Origin: Alistipes sp. CAG:831
GTDB taxonomy: Bacteria > Bacteroidota > Bacteroidia > Bacteroidales > UBA932
Assembly (NCBI GenBank): GCA_000432775.1
Contig: HF990324.1
Coordinates: forward strand, 1 to 11,666
Direction of reading: 5' to 3'
Length of the DNA stretch: 11,666 nt
Shown: positions 1 to 6,270 of the stretch, piece by piece
Position numbering within the stretch: the stretch's first letter is position 1
Layout of the letters: the number at the start of each line of letters is the position of its first letter
Notes under the pieces: model-generated
The model's input: the letters and a program-made list of their open reading frames with translations, nothing else
The model's database searches: none
Told to the model about the DNA's origin: nothing
Position numbers and translations under genes: made by a program

Positions 1-52
1 AACGGCTATAATCGGTTATAAACGGTTAAACGGTTAAATGGTTACAATCGGA
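1..52. repeat. Degenerate AT-rich short tandem repeat
   Basis: A run of imperfect 9-10 base units built on AACGGTTAA/ATCGGTTATA is visible, for example AACGGTTAAACGGTTAAATGG in its middle. No open frame of any length crosses it. It lies at the AT-rich left edge of the window, next to gene debris, so it may be decayed intergenic or mobile-element edge sequence. It is too short and too degenerate to assign to a known repeat class, and the array may extend beyond the window. Confidence 0.4.
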
Positions 53-70
53 TACGGCGGCTGCTAATGA

Positions 71-232
71 TACCAATGTCTGTTTCTTTTGTTTTTTGTC
101 TCACTGCATAACAAGTTGGACAACAATCAGCGGACACACTATGAGGGTTCTGTGGCTATGGTACGATACAGTCACCTCATCATCTCTCGACTGAAACGAC
201 AAATAGAAGATTTGGCTGTTCAGGTTATGTAA
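71..232 (+). pseudogene. Possible C-terminal coding fragment, unknown family
   Basis: An open frame without a start codon at its left end runs from after a stop at 68-70 to TAA at 230-232. Its last ~35 codons read like real protein: charged and amphipathic, with HYEGSVAMVRYSHL followed by a basic/acidic helix ending RQIEDLAVQVM. I do not recognise the family; the end of a transposase or another mobile-element protein is possible but unproven. The first ~15 codons are a poly-Phe/Leu stretch that looks non-coding, so homology, if any, probably begins near 110. The rest of 1-317 shows only short repeats and no intact gene. Confidence 0.25.
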
Positions 233-240
233 TGATGTAA

Positions 241-260
241 GGTCAATTAAGGTCAATTAA
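241..260. repeat. 10-bp tandem direct repeat (GGTCAATTAA x2)
   Basis: Two perfect adjacent copies of GGTCAATTAA lie just after the stop of the possible coding fragment and ~60 bases before the break point of the fic remnant. A duplication like this can arise by replication slippage or mark an old insertion or excision. Nothing else identifies a mobile element here. Confidence 0.5.
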
Positions 261-317
261 CCGGAAGCAATGTCACTAAACATAATAGTTATACATAAGT
301 GTCTGGACTTCCTGCAT

Positions 318-521
318 TTACACATAAGTAAACCCAAAGAGCAACAAAATTTCCGTTTGACCATAGGTCAGTGTATTACCCTCAATATGGTTGCTGTTGT
401 AGTTGAAGTCCACTGTAAAACGACGGCTAAGCCTTTCTCTATCCTTATCGGATAATGGTTGCAACTCCTGCCACGCAGCCAATGCTTTCTTGATATTTAG
501 GCATTTCATACGCCTGAGCAT
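318..521 (-). pseudogene. fic N-terminal remnant (3'-truncated Fic family protein)
   Basis: The 67 codons read as the N-terminal (Fic_N-like) domain of a Bacteroidetes Fic protein: an N-terminal helix, then AWQELQPLSDKDRERL, then YNSNHIEGNTLTYGQTEILL. Residues 43-48 (SNHIEG) match the autoinhibitory motif [ST]xxxE[GN] that blocks the ATP site in class II Fic proteins. Family-like sequence stops at LLLFG (about 333) and is followed by four unrelated residues and TAA. The whole catalytic domain with HxFx[DE]GNGRxxR, usually >200 further residues, is absent, and no Fic motif was seen in 1-317. An intact gene would AMPylate target proteins; this product could not. Start ATG is 519-521; an in-frame ATG at 507-509 is an alternative. 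Upstream are a TATATTCG -7-like box and an 18-bp palindrome. A 3' deletion or replacement is the likely cause. Confidence 0.72.
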
Positions 522-536
522 TTATTATCAACGATG

Positions 537-544
537 CGAATATA
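537..544 (-). promoter_or_regulatory. -7-like box upstream of fic remnant
   Basis: On the minus strand TATATTCG matches seven of eight positions of the Bacteroidetes -7 element TAnnTTTG and lies 15 bases before the first ATG of the fic remnant. No convincing TTG lies 19-21 bases further upstream, so the assignment rests on this box alone. Confidence 0.35.
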
Positions 545-560
545 CAAAAGTTTTCAATAT

Positions 561-578
561 GGTTGTATCTATACAACC
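561..578. promoter_or_regulatory. 18-bp perfect palindrome, candidate operator
   Basis: GGTTGTAT-CT-ATACAACC is a perfect inverted repeat with 8-bp arms and a 2-bp centre. It lies just upstream of the -7-like box of the fic remnant and ~50 bases beyond the stop of the phosphoesterase gene. There is no T-tract on either side, so an intrinsic terminator is less likely than a binding site for a dimeric repressor. A related half-site (ACAACC) recurs at 594-599. The regulator is not encoded in this window. Confidence 0.5.
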
Positions 579-629
579 TTTCTCTCGCATCTGACAACCA
601 TTTTATCAGCGGCGTTGAAAAACTGTCGG

Positions 630-1724
630 TTAATAGAGGACGGTGACAGAGGAACCCCAGACAAGGGAGGCGCCGCCGTCAGTGTTCCACAGACATTCGC
701 GGGCGGTGAGGCGGCCTGTCGCGGTGTCCAGTACTACCACTATGTACGAGAGCAGGGTCTCGTCCTGCGCCGAAAACTCCCCCTTCATGGGAGAATCCAC
801 CCTGATTACAGGCATGGCGACGGTGCTGTCCACCCCGTGCCAGGTGTAGAACTCATTGTAGTTGCAGTCGCCGTGGAAATACGCCTTTATCTCCGGATGT
901 CCCGCGATGAAGCGCTCCAGGGCACGCCAGTTCTCCAATGGCAGGCTATCGATGTTCCCGACGGCGCAAGTGTCGGACAGCAGGTTCTCGAAGCGGTCCG
1001 CGGGATTGATGTCATGAGGGCTAAGGGGATTGGTGAAATGCTTCGCGTCCGCTCCGGGAGGGTCGTGCGTGAACAGCAGTACCGGAAGCTCTTCCCCTGA
1101 GGGCACGGCACTGCCATACCACTCCCGCATGCTCGAGTCGGGCCACATGCCCATGAATACGAAACGCACGCTGTCCATGACAAATGTGTAGTGCGTCCTG
1201 TCCGTACCGTAGTCGAAATCCTCAGCCATGACAGCCGCATCCGGGCACATCATCATGTTATAGATACCCGCAGCACTGGAGGCATCCCGCTCAGGGCACA
1301 TTGGCTTCGGATATCCGATGGCATTGGAGATGTCGTGATTGCCTGGGACAAGGTACAGGCGGTCCTGGTATTCCGCCCAGTCCCGGAGAAACTGCCTCCA
1401 CGAGTCCGATGCCGGCTGTACTCCGCTCTCCATCCTGTTGGCGATATCCCCGGTACAGACTATGAAGTCGGGCTTTCCGAACACTCTGCCCCCGCCTGCC
1501 CCGCCGTCATCCGGCAGTACCGCATTTTCCAGAAGGCCGAACGACCGCAGCATCGCCCGGCTCACCGAGTCTGCCGGAACACCCTCCACACCGCGGAACT
1601 CCCTGTCTATGCCGTAATGCAGGTCGGAGCAGTAAACAAAACGGAGAATTTCCCCGTCCTGCGCCCCAACACAGCCGCAGAACAGGGAAATACTCACTAA
1701 CACTAATATTAACCTTTTTACCAT
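630..1724 (-). CDS. Secreted calcineurin-like metallophosphoesterase
   Basis: The 364-residue protein has a signal peptide (KR, then ~15 hydrophobic residues, probable cleavage after VGA near residue 21; a lipoprotein at Cys18 is possible but its lipobox is poor). Calcineurin-type metal-ligand motifs follow in order: SDLHYG (D34, H36), TGDIANR (D93), PGNHD (N129, H130), FTHDPPG (H220) and YFHGDCNYNEF (H284). The last replaces the usual GHxH with HGDCN, so one metal ligand may be changed or supplied differently. The enzyme should hydrolyse phosphate mono- or diesters in the periplasm or at the surface; the substrate is not evident. It is the last gene of an operon: its ATG (1722-1724) overlaps the TAA of the lamin-tail gene in ATGGTAA, indicating translational coupling. 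No clear terminator follows its stop at 630. Confidence 0.85.
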   Translation of the reverse strand: MVKRLILVLVSISLFCGCVGAQDGEILRFVYCSDLHYGIDREFRGVEGVPADSVSRAMLRSFGLLENAVLPDDGGAGGGRVFGKPDFIVCTGDIANRMESGVQPASDSWRQFLRDWAEYQDRLYLVPGNHDISNAIGYPKPMCPERDASSAAGIYNMMMCPDAAVMAEDFDYGTDRTHYTFVMDSVRFVFMGMWPDSSMREWYGSAVPSGEELPVLLFTHDPPGADAKHFTNPLSPHDINPADRFENLLSDTCAVGNIDSLPLENWRALERFIAGHPEIKAYFHGDCNYNEFYTWHGVDSTVAMPVIRVDSPMKGEFSAQDETLLSYIVVVLDTATGRLTARECLWNTDGGASLVWGSSVTVLY

Positions 1725-3145
1725 TCTATCTTAGAGCCCTCAACTTTCTCGGCCGAAGCATTGCTGCTGCCTTCGGTTGCCGTCATGATGTACCAGTCAC
1801 CGGTACCGTCCACATCCCTGGCGAAGGAGCCTTTGTCCTTGCTGTCGTACATTCCGTCATCCTCGCCCCAGGTCTCGCCAAGGGCCTTGCTCAGGTTCTT
1901 GAACAGGTCTATCGAAGTTCCGTCCGGAGCGAACAGCTCTATCTTCACCGACTTGTCGGCAGAGAGACCGAACTCGAAAATCGGGAAATCCGGATTCTCG
2001 GTGCTCTCAGCCTTGTCAGACTTCTCGGACCAGACGGTCAGGAAGCCGTGGGCAGGCACAACTGTTCCTGCAGCTGCGGTGAAGGTATCCTCGTCATCCT
2101 TGGTGAAATACACTCCGGCTATGTCCATGTCGGTATCGGAAGTATTGTACAGCTCGATGAACTTGTCATTGCCGTTCAGCTCGTTCAGTCTCAAAGCTGT
2201 ATAATCGGCTGTACCAGGCTCGTCCCCGCCAGCGGAAGAGTTGCTCTCGCCGGGAGTAGGCTCGGTGCAAACGCTCCAGTTGTCGGAGCCGTCGGGAATA
2301 CGGGCGTAGGACGAACCGTCGTCCATTGCGGGATACTCTACCGTATCCACTGTATCCCCCTCGGCGTCCAGCACTGTCACTACGTCTCCGCCGCCACCGA
2401 GACCGAAAGTGAAGGTCTCGTCCTTGTAGAAGACCATTATGGCTCCTGCTTCAAGGATTGTACCGTCAGTGATTACATATTCCTCCTCTGAGCCCTTGTC
2501 GTCCTGCAGTCTGTAGCCGCTGATATCCACCGTTTCGGCAGAGGTATTGATAAGTTCGATGAAGTCAGTCTGCTCCCCGTCGATGGTGGCGCCCTGAACC
2601 TCATTGATCAGTACGGGAGAGCTGGATGTACCCGGCTCGTCCCCAGGCTGATCTGGAATCTCGTCAGGAGTGCCGGTGTTGGAACGGCCCTTTGTGCCGC
2701 CCTCGATGACATCCCATGAAGTACCGCCATCCTCTGTTCTGGCGTAGGTGAAACCGTCCTCCATCGCAGGTACGATGACCTCGTCTATCTTCGCGTAGGT
2801 CACGTCGAGCACTGTGATGGCATCTCCGTCACCCGATATTCCGAACTGGAAAGTACCCTCCTCAATCACTAAAAAGCCCTTTGCCGGGATAGTGGAGCCA
2901 TCAGGGAATGTGTATTCCTCATCGGTTCCCTTATTGTCCTGCACGTGGAAGCCCGTCAGGTCCATCTCGGTCTCCCCGGCATTGTACAGTTCTATCCAGT
3001 CCGTACCGCCAGAGCATATCTCATTGATAAAAAGACCTTGAACGTCCGAAGGCTCTGTACCAGGCTCCCTGTCGTCCTTGCAGCCTGTGAGGGTAAGTGC
3101 CGCAGTCAGTGCAGCGGCCATGAAAAAGAATCTACTGCTTTTCAT
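1718..3145 (-). CDS. Surface lipoprotein with three lamin-tail (LTD) domains
   Basis: The 475-residue protein starts with a lipoprotein signal peptide, lipobox LTGC with Cys22. The next residues, KDD, resemble the lysine/acidic export signal that sends Bacteroidetes lipoproteins to the cell surface. Three similar beta-rich repeats follow, at about 36-157, 177-302 and 314-464. Each opens with an (I/L)NE motif, has (W/F)IELYN or FIELIN, a GFxVQD- or YRLQDD-type strand, and an AR..DG...W segment near its end, closing with G(R/E/S)SN. This is the lamin-tail domain pattern known from secreted nucleases and surface proteins, usually with a binding or structural role. Linkers repeat the sequence DEPGT. 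No catalytic domain is present. The gene lies 27 bases after the porin stop and overlaps the phosphoesterase start, so it may present substrate to that enzyme (inference). Confidence 0.85.
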   Translation of the reverse strand: MKSSRFFFMAAALTAALTLTGCKDDREPGTEPSDVQGLFINEICSGGTDWIELYNAGETEMDLTGFHVQDNKGTDEEYTFPDGSTIPAKGFLVIEEGTFQFGISGDGDAITVLDVTYAKIDEVIVPAMEDGFTYARTEDGGTSWDVIEGGTKGRSNTGTPDEIPDQPGDEPGTSSSPVLINEVQGATIDGEQTDFIELINTSAETVDISGYRLQDDKGSEEEYVITDGTILEAGAIMVFYKDETFTFGLGGGGDVVTVLDAEGDTVDTVEYPAMDDGSSYARIPDGSDNWSVCTEPTPGESNSSAGGDEPGTADYTALRLNELNGNDKFIELYNTSDTDMDIAGVYFTKDDEDTFTAAAGTVVPAHGFLTVWSEKSDKAESTENPDFPIFEFGLSADKSVKIELFAPDGTSIDLFKNLSKALGETWGEDDGMYDSKDKGSFARDVDGTGDWYIMTATEGSSNASAEKVEGSKIEW

Positions 3146-3172
3146 ATCTATTTGAATTTAACCTTTTTACTA

Positions 3173-4579
3173 TCAGAATGACACCATAAGCCTCAACTGC
3201 AGCACATGAAAGTCGATGCCCTCCGGCCTGGCCTGGCTCAGAGGCATGTTGCCGGCGGTAATCTGTCCCTTGGAGTCGGCGTACTTGTCGTTGTCCATGA
3301 ACAGATAGTTGAGACCTATGAGAATATTGCTTACCGGATACCAGTTCAGGTTGGCACTGTAGGAATAGGCCGAGCCACCGGTTATCGGTGATGACATGTC
3401 GTGAAAATCATTGAGGTTCAAATGGCTGACTCTCGCGCTGACCTCCAGGTTACCTCCTTTGCGGTTGACCTTGACTCCTCCGAACTCGGCATCCGCCGGG
3501 CTGTAGCGTCTCTGCTCCCCTATAATCATGTATGACGCGGTGGCGTACCAGCCCATGAACTCCGCATCCGCAAGCGGCTCGCGGACATCCCCGTTGTATT
3601 TGTAGCGGTCCAGGGTAGTGAAAAGATACTCGCCGTATGCCAGGAACTTGTTCCACCTGAAGGCCAGCTCAGCCCCGAAAGTGGCGTAATGGTTCACGTT
3701 GCCCACCTCGGCCTGCACGAAACGCCTGCGGTCGGTGCGGCTCTCGGGGAAAGTCCGGAACAGGGCGATACGGTCCTCCTCACCACCGGCATCCGGTCTG
3801 CGCCAGCTTGCATAACCGCCGACGTGCAGGGTGATATCGTCATTGTTTATAATGGGCACGGCCACCCTTCCAGTGAATCCGTAACCGTCACTGCCCCTGT
3901 TGCGCTCCTTCTGTATGATATCGACCTGCTGTCCGAAGACTCCGCCGGATACCCACCAGTATTTGCCCCACCATGTCACCGCCACACCGAGACGACGGCC
4001 TCCGGCCAGAGCCTCGACCGCCATAGGCCGCTCATTTGCCATGATATAACGGGAGCTGGTCACTCTCTCCATACTCATCGGCTCCTTGAAGTGACCGGCC
4101 TGGACGGACAGATGCTCACTGAAATTGTATCCTAAGTACATATCCTTGATCTCCACCTCGTTGTATGCGAAATCCAGGTCGAACTCCGCAAACCACTTCC
4201 CGTACAGCTCGGCCTTCACCGCGAACCTCGCCCGGCGGATACTGGCACCGTTGCTGAACCGGAACACCCCGTCATCCTCCTCCAGGTCGTTGTTGATCTT
4301 GGATGTAAGTCCCTCCACGGACTCAGTGGGCAGGTAGAACGACACGTCCGTGTAGATGCGGTTGTCGAACCATACATGGAACTTATTGTCTTTCGTAGAG
4401 AAATTGAGCTTGCCGTCCTTGATATAGGCTCCGGCCTTCAGTTCCCTGTTCTCCAGTCCCTGAAGCCAGGGGCCTGATGTGAGAGTGTCCCTGCCATTTG
4501 ACTGTGCGGATGCCGTAACGGCGGCGGAACACATCATCGATACTGCAACTGCAGCTGAAATTAACCTGTTCTTATCCAT
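3173..4579 (-). CDS. Outer-membrane porin, OprO/OprP-like
   Basis: The 468-residue protein has a signal peptide ending near TASAQ (about residue 25), many alternating aromatic/polar beta strands and a C-terminal Phe (LRLMVSF) that fits a beta-barrel assembly signal. Conserved stretches of the phosphate-selective porin O/P family are visible: RRARFAVKAELYGKWFAEFD, EIKDMYLGYNF, and AGHFKEPMSMERVTSSRYI followed by ANERP. It should form a trimeric channel for anions such as phosphate or polyphosphate, but members are also found with other substrates. I chose the ATG at 4577-4579 over an upstream in-frame TTG at 4621: it gives a clean MDKNRL signal peptide and lies just after the TACTTTTG -7 box. 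It is the first gene of the porin, lamin-tail, phosphoesterase operon. Confidence 0.9.
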   Translation of the reverse strand: MDKNRLISAAVAVSMMCSAAVTASAQSNGRDTLTSGPWLQGLENRELKAGAYIKDGKLNFSTKDNKFHVWFDNRIYTDVSFYLPTESVEGLTSKINNDLEEDDGVFRFSNGASIRRARFAVKAELYGKWFAEFDLDFAYNEVEIKDMYLGYNFSEHLSVQAGHFKEPMSMERVTSSRYIMANERPMAVEALAGGRRLGVAVTWWGKYWWVSGGVFGQQVDIIQKERNRGSDGYGFTGRVAVPIINNDDITLHVGGYASWRRPDAGGEEDRIALFRTFPESRTDRRRFVQAEVGNVNHYATFGAELAFRWNKFLAYGEYLFTTLDRYKYNGDVREPLADAEFMGWYATASYMIIGEQRRYSPADAEFGGVKVNRKGGNLEVSARVSHLNLNDFHDMSSPITGGSAYSYSANLNWYPVSNILIGLNYLFMDNDKYADSKGQITAGNMPLSQARPEGIDFHVLQLRLMVSF

Positions 4580-4596
4580 AACGTAAATAACGGCCG

Positions 4597-4604
4597 CAAA
4601 AGTA
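4597..4604 (-). promoter_or_regulatory. -7 promoter box of the porin operon
   Basis: On the minus strand TACTTTTG matches the Bacteroidetes -7 consensus TAnnTTTG exactly, 17 bases before the chosen porin ATG. The -33 element is weak (a T-rich stretch TTTTTG). A palindrome at 4625-4644 lies directly upstream, in the -33/-44 zone, so transcription may depend on a bound regulator. Confidence 0.6.
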
Positions 4605-4624
4605 TGGAGCCGGGGTTTCAAAAA

Positions 4625-4644
4625 TATGACAGTACGTTGTCATA
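4625..4644. promoter_or_regulatory. Inverted repeat TATGACA-N6-TGTCATA, candidate operator
   Basis: Perfect 7-bp arms are separated by GTACGT. The site lies between the divergent porin and glutaredoxin promoters, centred about 44 bases upstream of the expected porin start point, a position that suits an activator. There is no T-tract, and it does not follow a gene end on either strand, so a terminator is unlikely. The cognate regulator is unknown. Confidence 0.5.
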
Positions 4645-4690
4645 AATATTTCCGGACTGTTAAAATTGCATTACGGAGGAGGGCCTTTCC

Positions 4691-4721
4691 TTGTCGGTTT
4701 TCATTTAAATGCCTATTTTCG
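4691..4721 (+). promoter_or_regulatory. Promoter of the glutaredoxin-esterase operon
   Basis: TTG (4691-4693), a 20-base spacer and TATTTTCG (4714-4721) match the Bacteroidetes promoter layout, with one mismatch in the -7 box. The expected start point is near 4728. This falls downstream of the in-frame ATG at 4709, so that ATG cannot be the start in this transcript and the ATG at 4748 is favoured. Confidence 0.55.
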
Positions 4722-4747
4722 CGGAAGAAATCCAAAACATCAGAACC

Positions 4748-5104
4748 ATGATCAGAATCTACGGAATGCACACCTGCCCCGACTGCGCCTGTATCGAGGA
4801 ACAGGTCAGGGATAATGACGGATACGAGATAATCGACATCGGAGAACACGTACGGAACCTCAAGGCCTTCCTCCGCCTGAGGGACAGCAGCCCGGTCTTC
4901 GACGAGGCCCGCAGGAACGGCAGCATCGGCATTCCCTGCTTCGTGCTGGAGGACGGAAGAGTCACCCTCTCCCCCGAAGAGGCAGGTCTGCACCGGCTTA
5001 CCCCAGAAGCTCAGGCAAATGCGAAGCGAAGCCCCGGGATGGAAGATGCCGGAAGCACAGCCGCAGAAGGGGCATCGTGCAACCTGGACGGGAGCGGCTG
5101 CTGA
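4748..5104 (+). CDS. Glutaredoxin-related protein (COG4545-like)
   Basis: The 118-residue protein has a thioredoxin fold: strand MIRIYG, redox motif CPDC (Cys10, Cys13) with a further Cys15, helix, then EIIDIGEHVRNLKAFLRLRD and the cis-proline segment GIPCF (Pro63) with an adjacent Cys64. These match the glutaredoxin-related COG4545 family. It is cytoplasmic, with no signal peptide, and likely reduces disulfides or mixed thiols; the partner is unknown. The C-terminal tail ends CNLDGSGC, a second Cys pair beyond the fold. The ATG at 4748 is chosen over 4709 because the promoter -7 box lies between them and because family members begin at this strand. It is the first gene of a three-gene plus-strand group. 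Confidence 0.82.
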   Translation: MIRIYGMHTCPDCACIEEQVRDNDGYEIIDIGEHVRNLKAFLRLRDSSPVFDEARRNGSIGIPCFVLEDGRVTLSPEEAGLHRLTPEAQANAKRSPGMEDAGSTAAEGASCNLDGSGC

Positions 5105-5142
5105 AACAATCGCAAAAGCAGGATAGAAATACATTTTTCGAT

Positions 5143-5346
5143 ATGAACTGGACAGGAATTCTCATCATCATCGCCGCAGTACTCATTGTGCTCGGCATAT
5201 ACCAGCCTCGGAAGAAGCACAGGGAGGAGGATAACACTGTGACGTTCTCAGGACGGCTGGACATCACCGTTACGAGTGCAGATGAAGGCACGGGCGCAGA
5301 TGATGGGGAGAAGAAGGAAAGCTCCAATGTTAAAAAGGGCAGTTAA
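5143..5346 (+). CDS. Small single-span membrane protein, unknown function
   Basis: The 67-residue product has one hydrophobic segment (about residues 4-20, GILIIIAAVLIVLGIY), a basic stop-transfer cluster (RKKHR) and a hydrophilic, Asp/Glu/Lys-rich tail, suggesting an inner-membrane anchor with a cytoplasmic tail. I do not recognise the family. The start ATG is 38 bases after the glutaredoxin stop; the frame is open upstream to an ATG at 5077, but that would overlap the glutaredoxin gene and add a non-hydrophobic leader. The 3' end overlaps the esterase start by 20 bases, indicating coupled translation. Its location in the operon supports a real gene; the coding evidence itself is modest. Confidence 0.55.
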   Translation: MNWTGILIIIAAVLIVLGIYQPRKKHREEDNTVTFSGRLDITVTSADEGTGADDGEKKESSNVKKGS

Positions 5347-6064
5347 CGGCCGGGAGCTGCTGTATTTCAAATACGATATGAGGAGCTACACTGTATGGTT
5401 AGACAAATCTGACGGCCTCACTGCCACAACCTCCATACCGGTAATCTACATACACTCGTTCCGCGGAAACGGGGCGGATGTATGGCAGGCCTGTAGGGAA
5501 ATGCCGGGCTGCCCTCCCATGGTGCTGGTATCAGTCAACAATCCCGGCGGCGGACTGGACGACGAACTGTCCCCATGGCCCGCTCCGGCAGTCTGGAAGG
5601 GACAGGCTCCGTACAAGGGCCTGGCAACGGAGCATCTGAAATGGATGAAAGAAGAATGCATGCCGGAGGTGGAGGCCCGGCTCAAGGCAATGGGTATCCT
5701 GCAGCAGATTCCGATGATTGCCGGCTACTCCCTCGCAGGCCTGTTCGCCCTTTGGGCTGGCTGGATAAGTGGGAATTTCGCCCGTGTGGCGAGTGTCTCC
5801 GGCTCGCTCTGGTATCCGGGATTCACGGATTTCATAAGGGACAATGCTCCGGCAGGGCATATCGGCAAGGTCTGCATTTCTCTCGGAGACCGGGAGAGCC
5901 ATACCCGCCATCCCCTTATGAGCCAGGTGGACAATTGCACCGCTGCCGTCGTTGAAGCAGTAAAGACCAGGGGCATCGACACCGTCTTCGAATGGAATCC
6001 AGGCAATCATTTCGACCACCCCGAACGCCGCATGGCCAGGGCAATCGCAGAAATGGTCAGGTAA
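5327..6064 (+). CDS. Alpha/beta-hydrolase-fold esterase (COG2819-like)
   Basis: The 245-residue cytoplasmic protein carries an esterase-D-like alpha/beta hydrolase: oxyanion region IHSFRGNGADVW, LSPWPAPAVW, nucleophile elbow GYSLAGLF (Ser135), VASVSGSLWYPGF, acid residue in SLGDRES (Asp188) and base in NPGNHFDH (His228). The combination WPAP, YSLAGLFAL, SVSGSLWYPGF and LGDRE is characteristic of predicted hydrolases of COG2819. The substrate is unknown; relatives include siderophore and acyl esterases. The chosen ATG (5327-5329) follows a purine-rich GGGGAGAAGAAGGAA and gives the family-like N-terminus; in-frame ATGs from 5276 would add a basic tail overlapping the small gene. It is the last gene of the plus-strand group. 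Confidence 0.85.
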   Translation: MLKRAVNGRELLYFKYDMRSYTVWLDKSDGLTATTSIPVIYIHSFRGNGADVWQACREMPGCPPMVLVSVNNPGGGLDDELSPWPAPAVWKGQAPYKGLATEHLKWMKEECMPEVEARLKAMGILQQIPMIAGYSLAGLFALWAGWISGNFARVASVSGSLWYPGFTDFIRDNAPAGHIGKVCISLGDRESHTRHPLMSQVDNCTAAVVEAVKTRGIDTVFEWNPGNHFDHPERRMARAIAEMVR

Positions 6065-6168
6065 GTTCTCTCCTCCCCCATCCTCCTTCCGTCAGCCGAT
6101 ATCCAGGTCTTTGCCTCGTATTCGGGAATAAGGTTCCTGAACTCGGGCAAGTACCTTAGCAGGTTCAT
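6007..6168 (-). CDS. Possible short orphan ORF between convergent genes
   Basis: Between the ends of the esterase (+) and trpB (-) genes, the minus strand reads as protein-like sequence from about 6210 to 6070, including MNLLRYLPEFRNLIPEYEA and WISADGRRMGEE. Because no gene lies opposite most of it, it is not simply an antisense shadow. An ATG at 6166-6168 gives 53 residues whose last ~18 codons overlap the esterase 3' end. Upstream, the same frame becomes Cys-rich and unconvincing, while another frame is hydrophobic, so this could be a frameshifted remnant. I do not recognise the family and see no good promoter. Confidence 0.25.
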   Translation of the reverse strand: MNLLRYLPEFRNLIPEYEAKTWISADGRRMGEERTYLTISAIALAMRRSGWSK

Positions 6169-6270
6169 ATCCTCGTCATTTTCAATATACTTAAAATACC
6201 TGCACCCTTTGTGTTCAAAGCCACTTCCAAGGCACTGACAGCCATGACGAGAACAACCGCAAAATCCAAC

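Noticed and set aside
71..232. Reading the left-edge fragment as a transposase end
   Set aside because: No catalytic motif, terminal inverted repeats or target duplication can be tied to it; kept only as an unassigned coding fragment.
534..1100. Plus-strand open frame of 188 codons opposite the phosphoesterase
   Set aside because: Antisense to conserved metal-binding motifs of the phosphoesterase and without recognisable protein features.
1709..3170. Identical 13-mer TTAACCTTTTTAC at 1709-1721 and 3158-3170, near two gene starts of the same operon
   Set aside because: One copy is in the ribosome-binding region of the lamin-tail gene, the other inside codons 1-6 of the phosphoesterase, so they do not play the same role. 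A 13-base match of AT-rich sequence is expected about once by chance in a window of this size.
4580..4621. Upstream in-frame TTG start for the porin (14 extra residues)
   Set aside because: The extension has no signal-peptide character, and the consensus -7 box at 4597-4604 lies inside it, so it would precede the transcript start.
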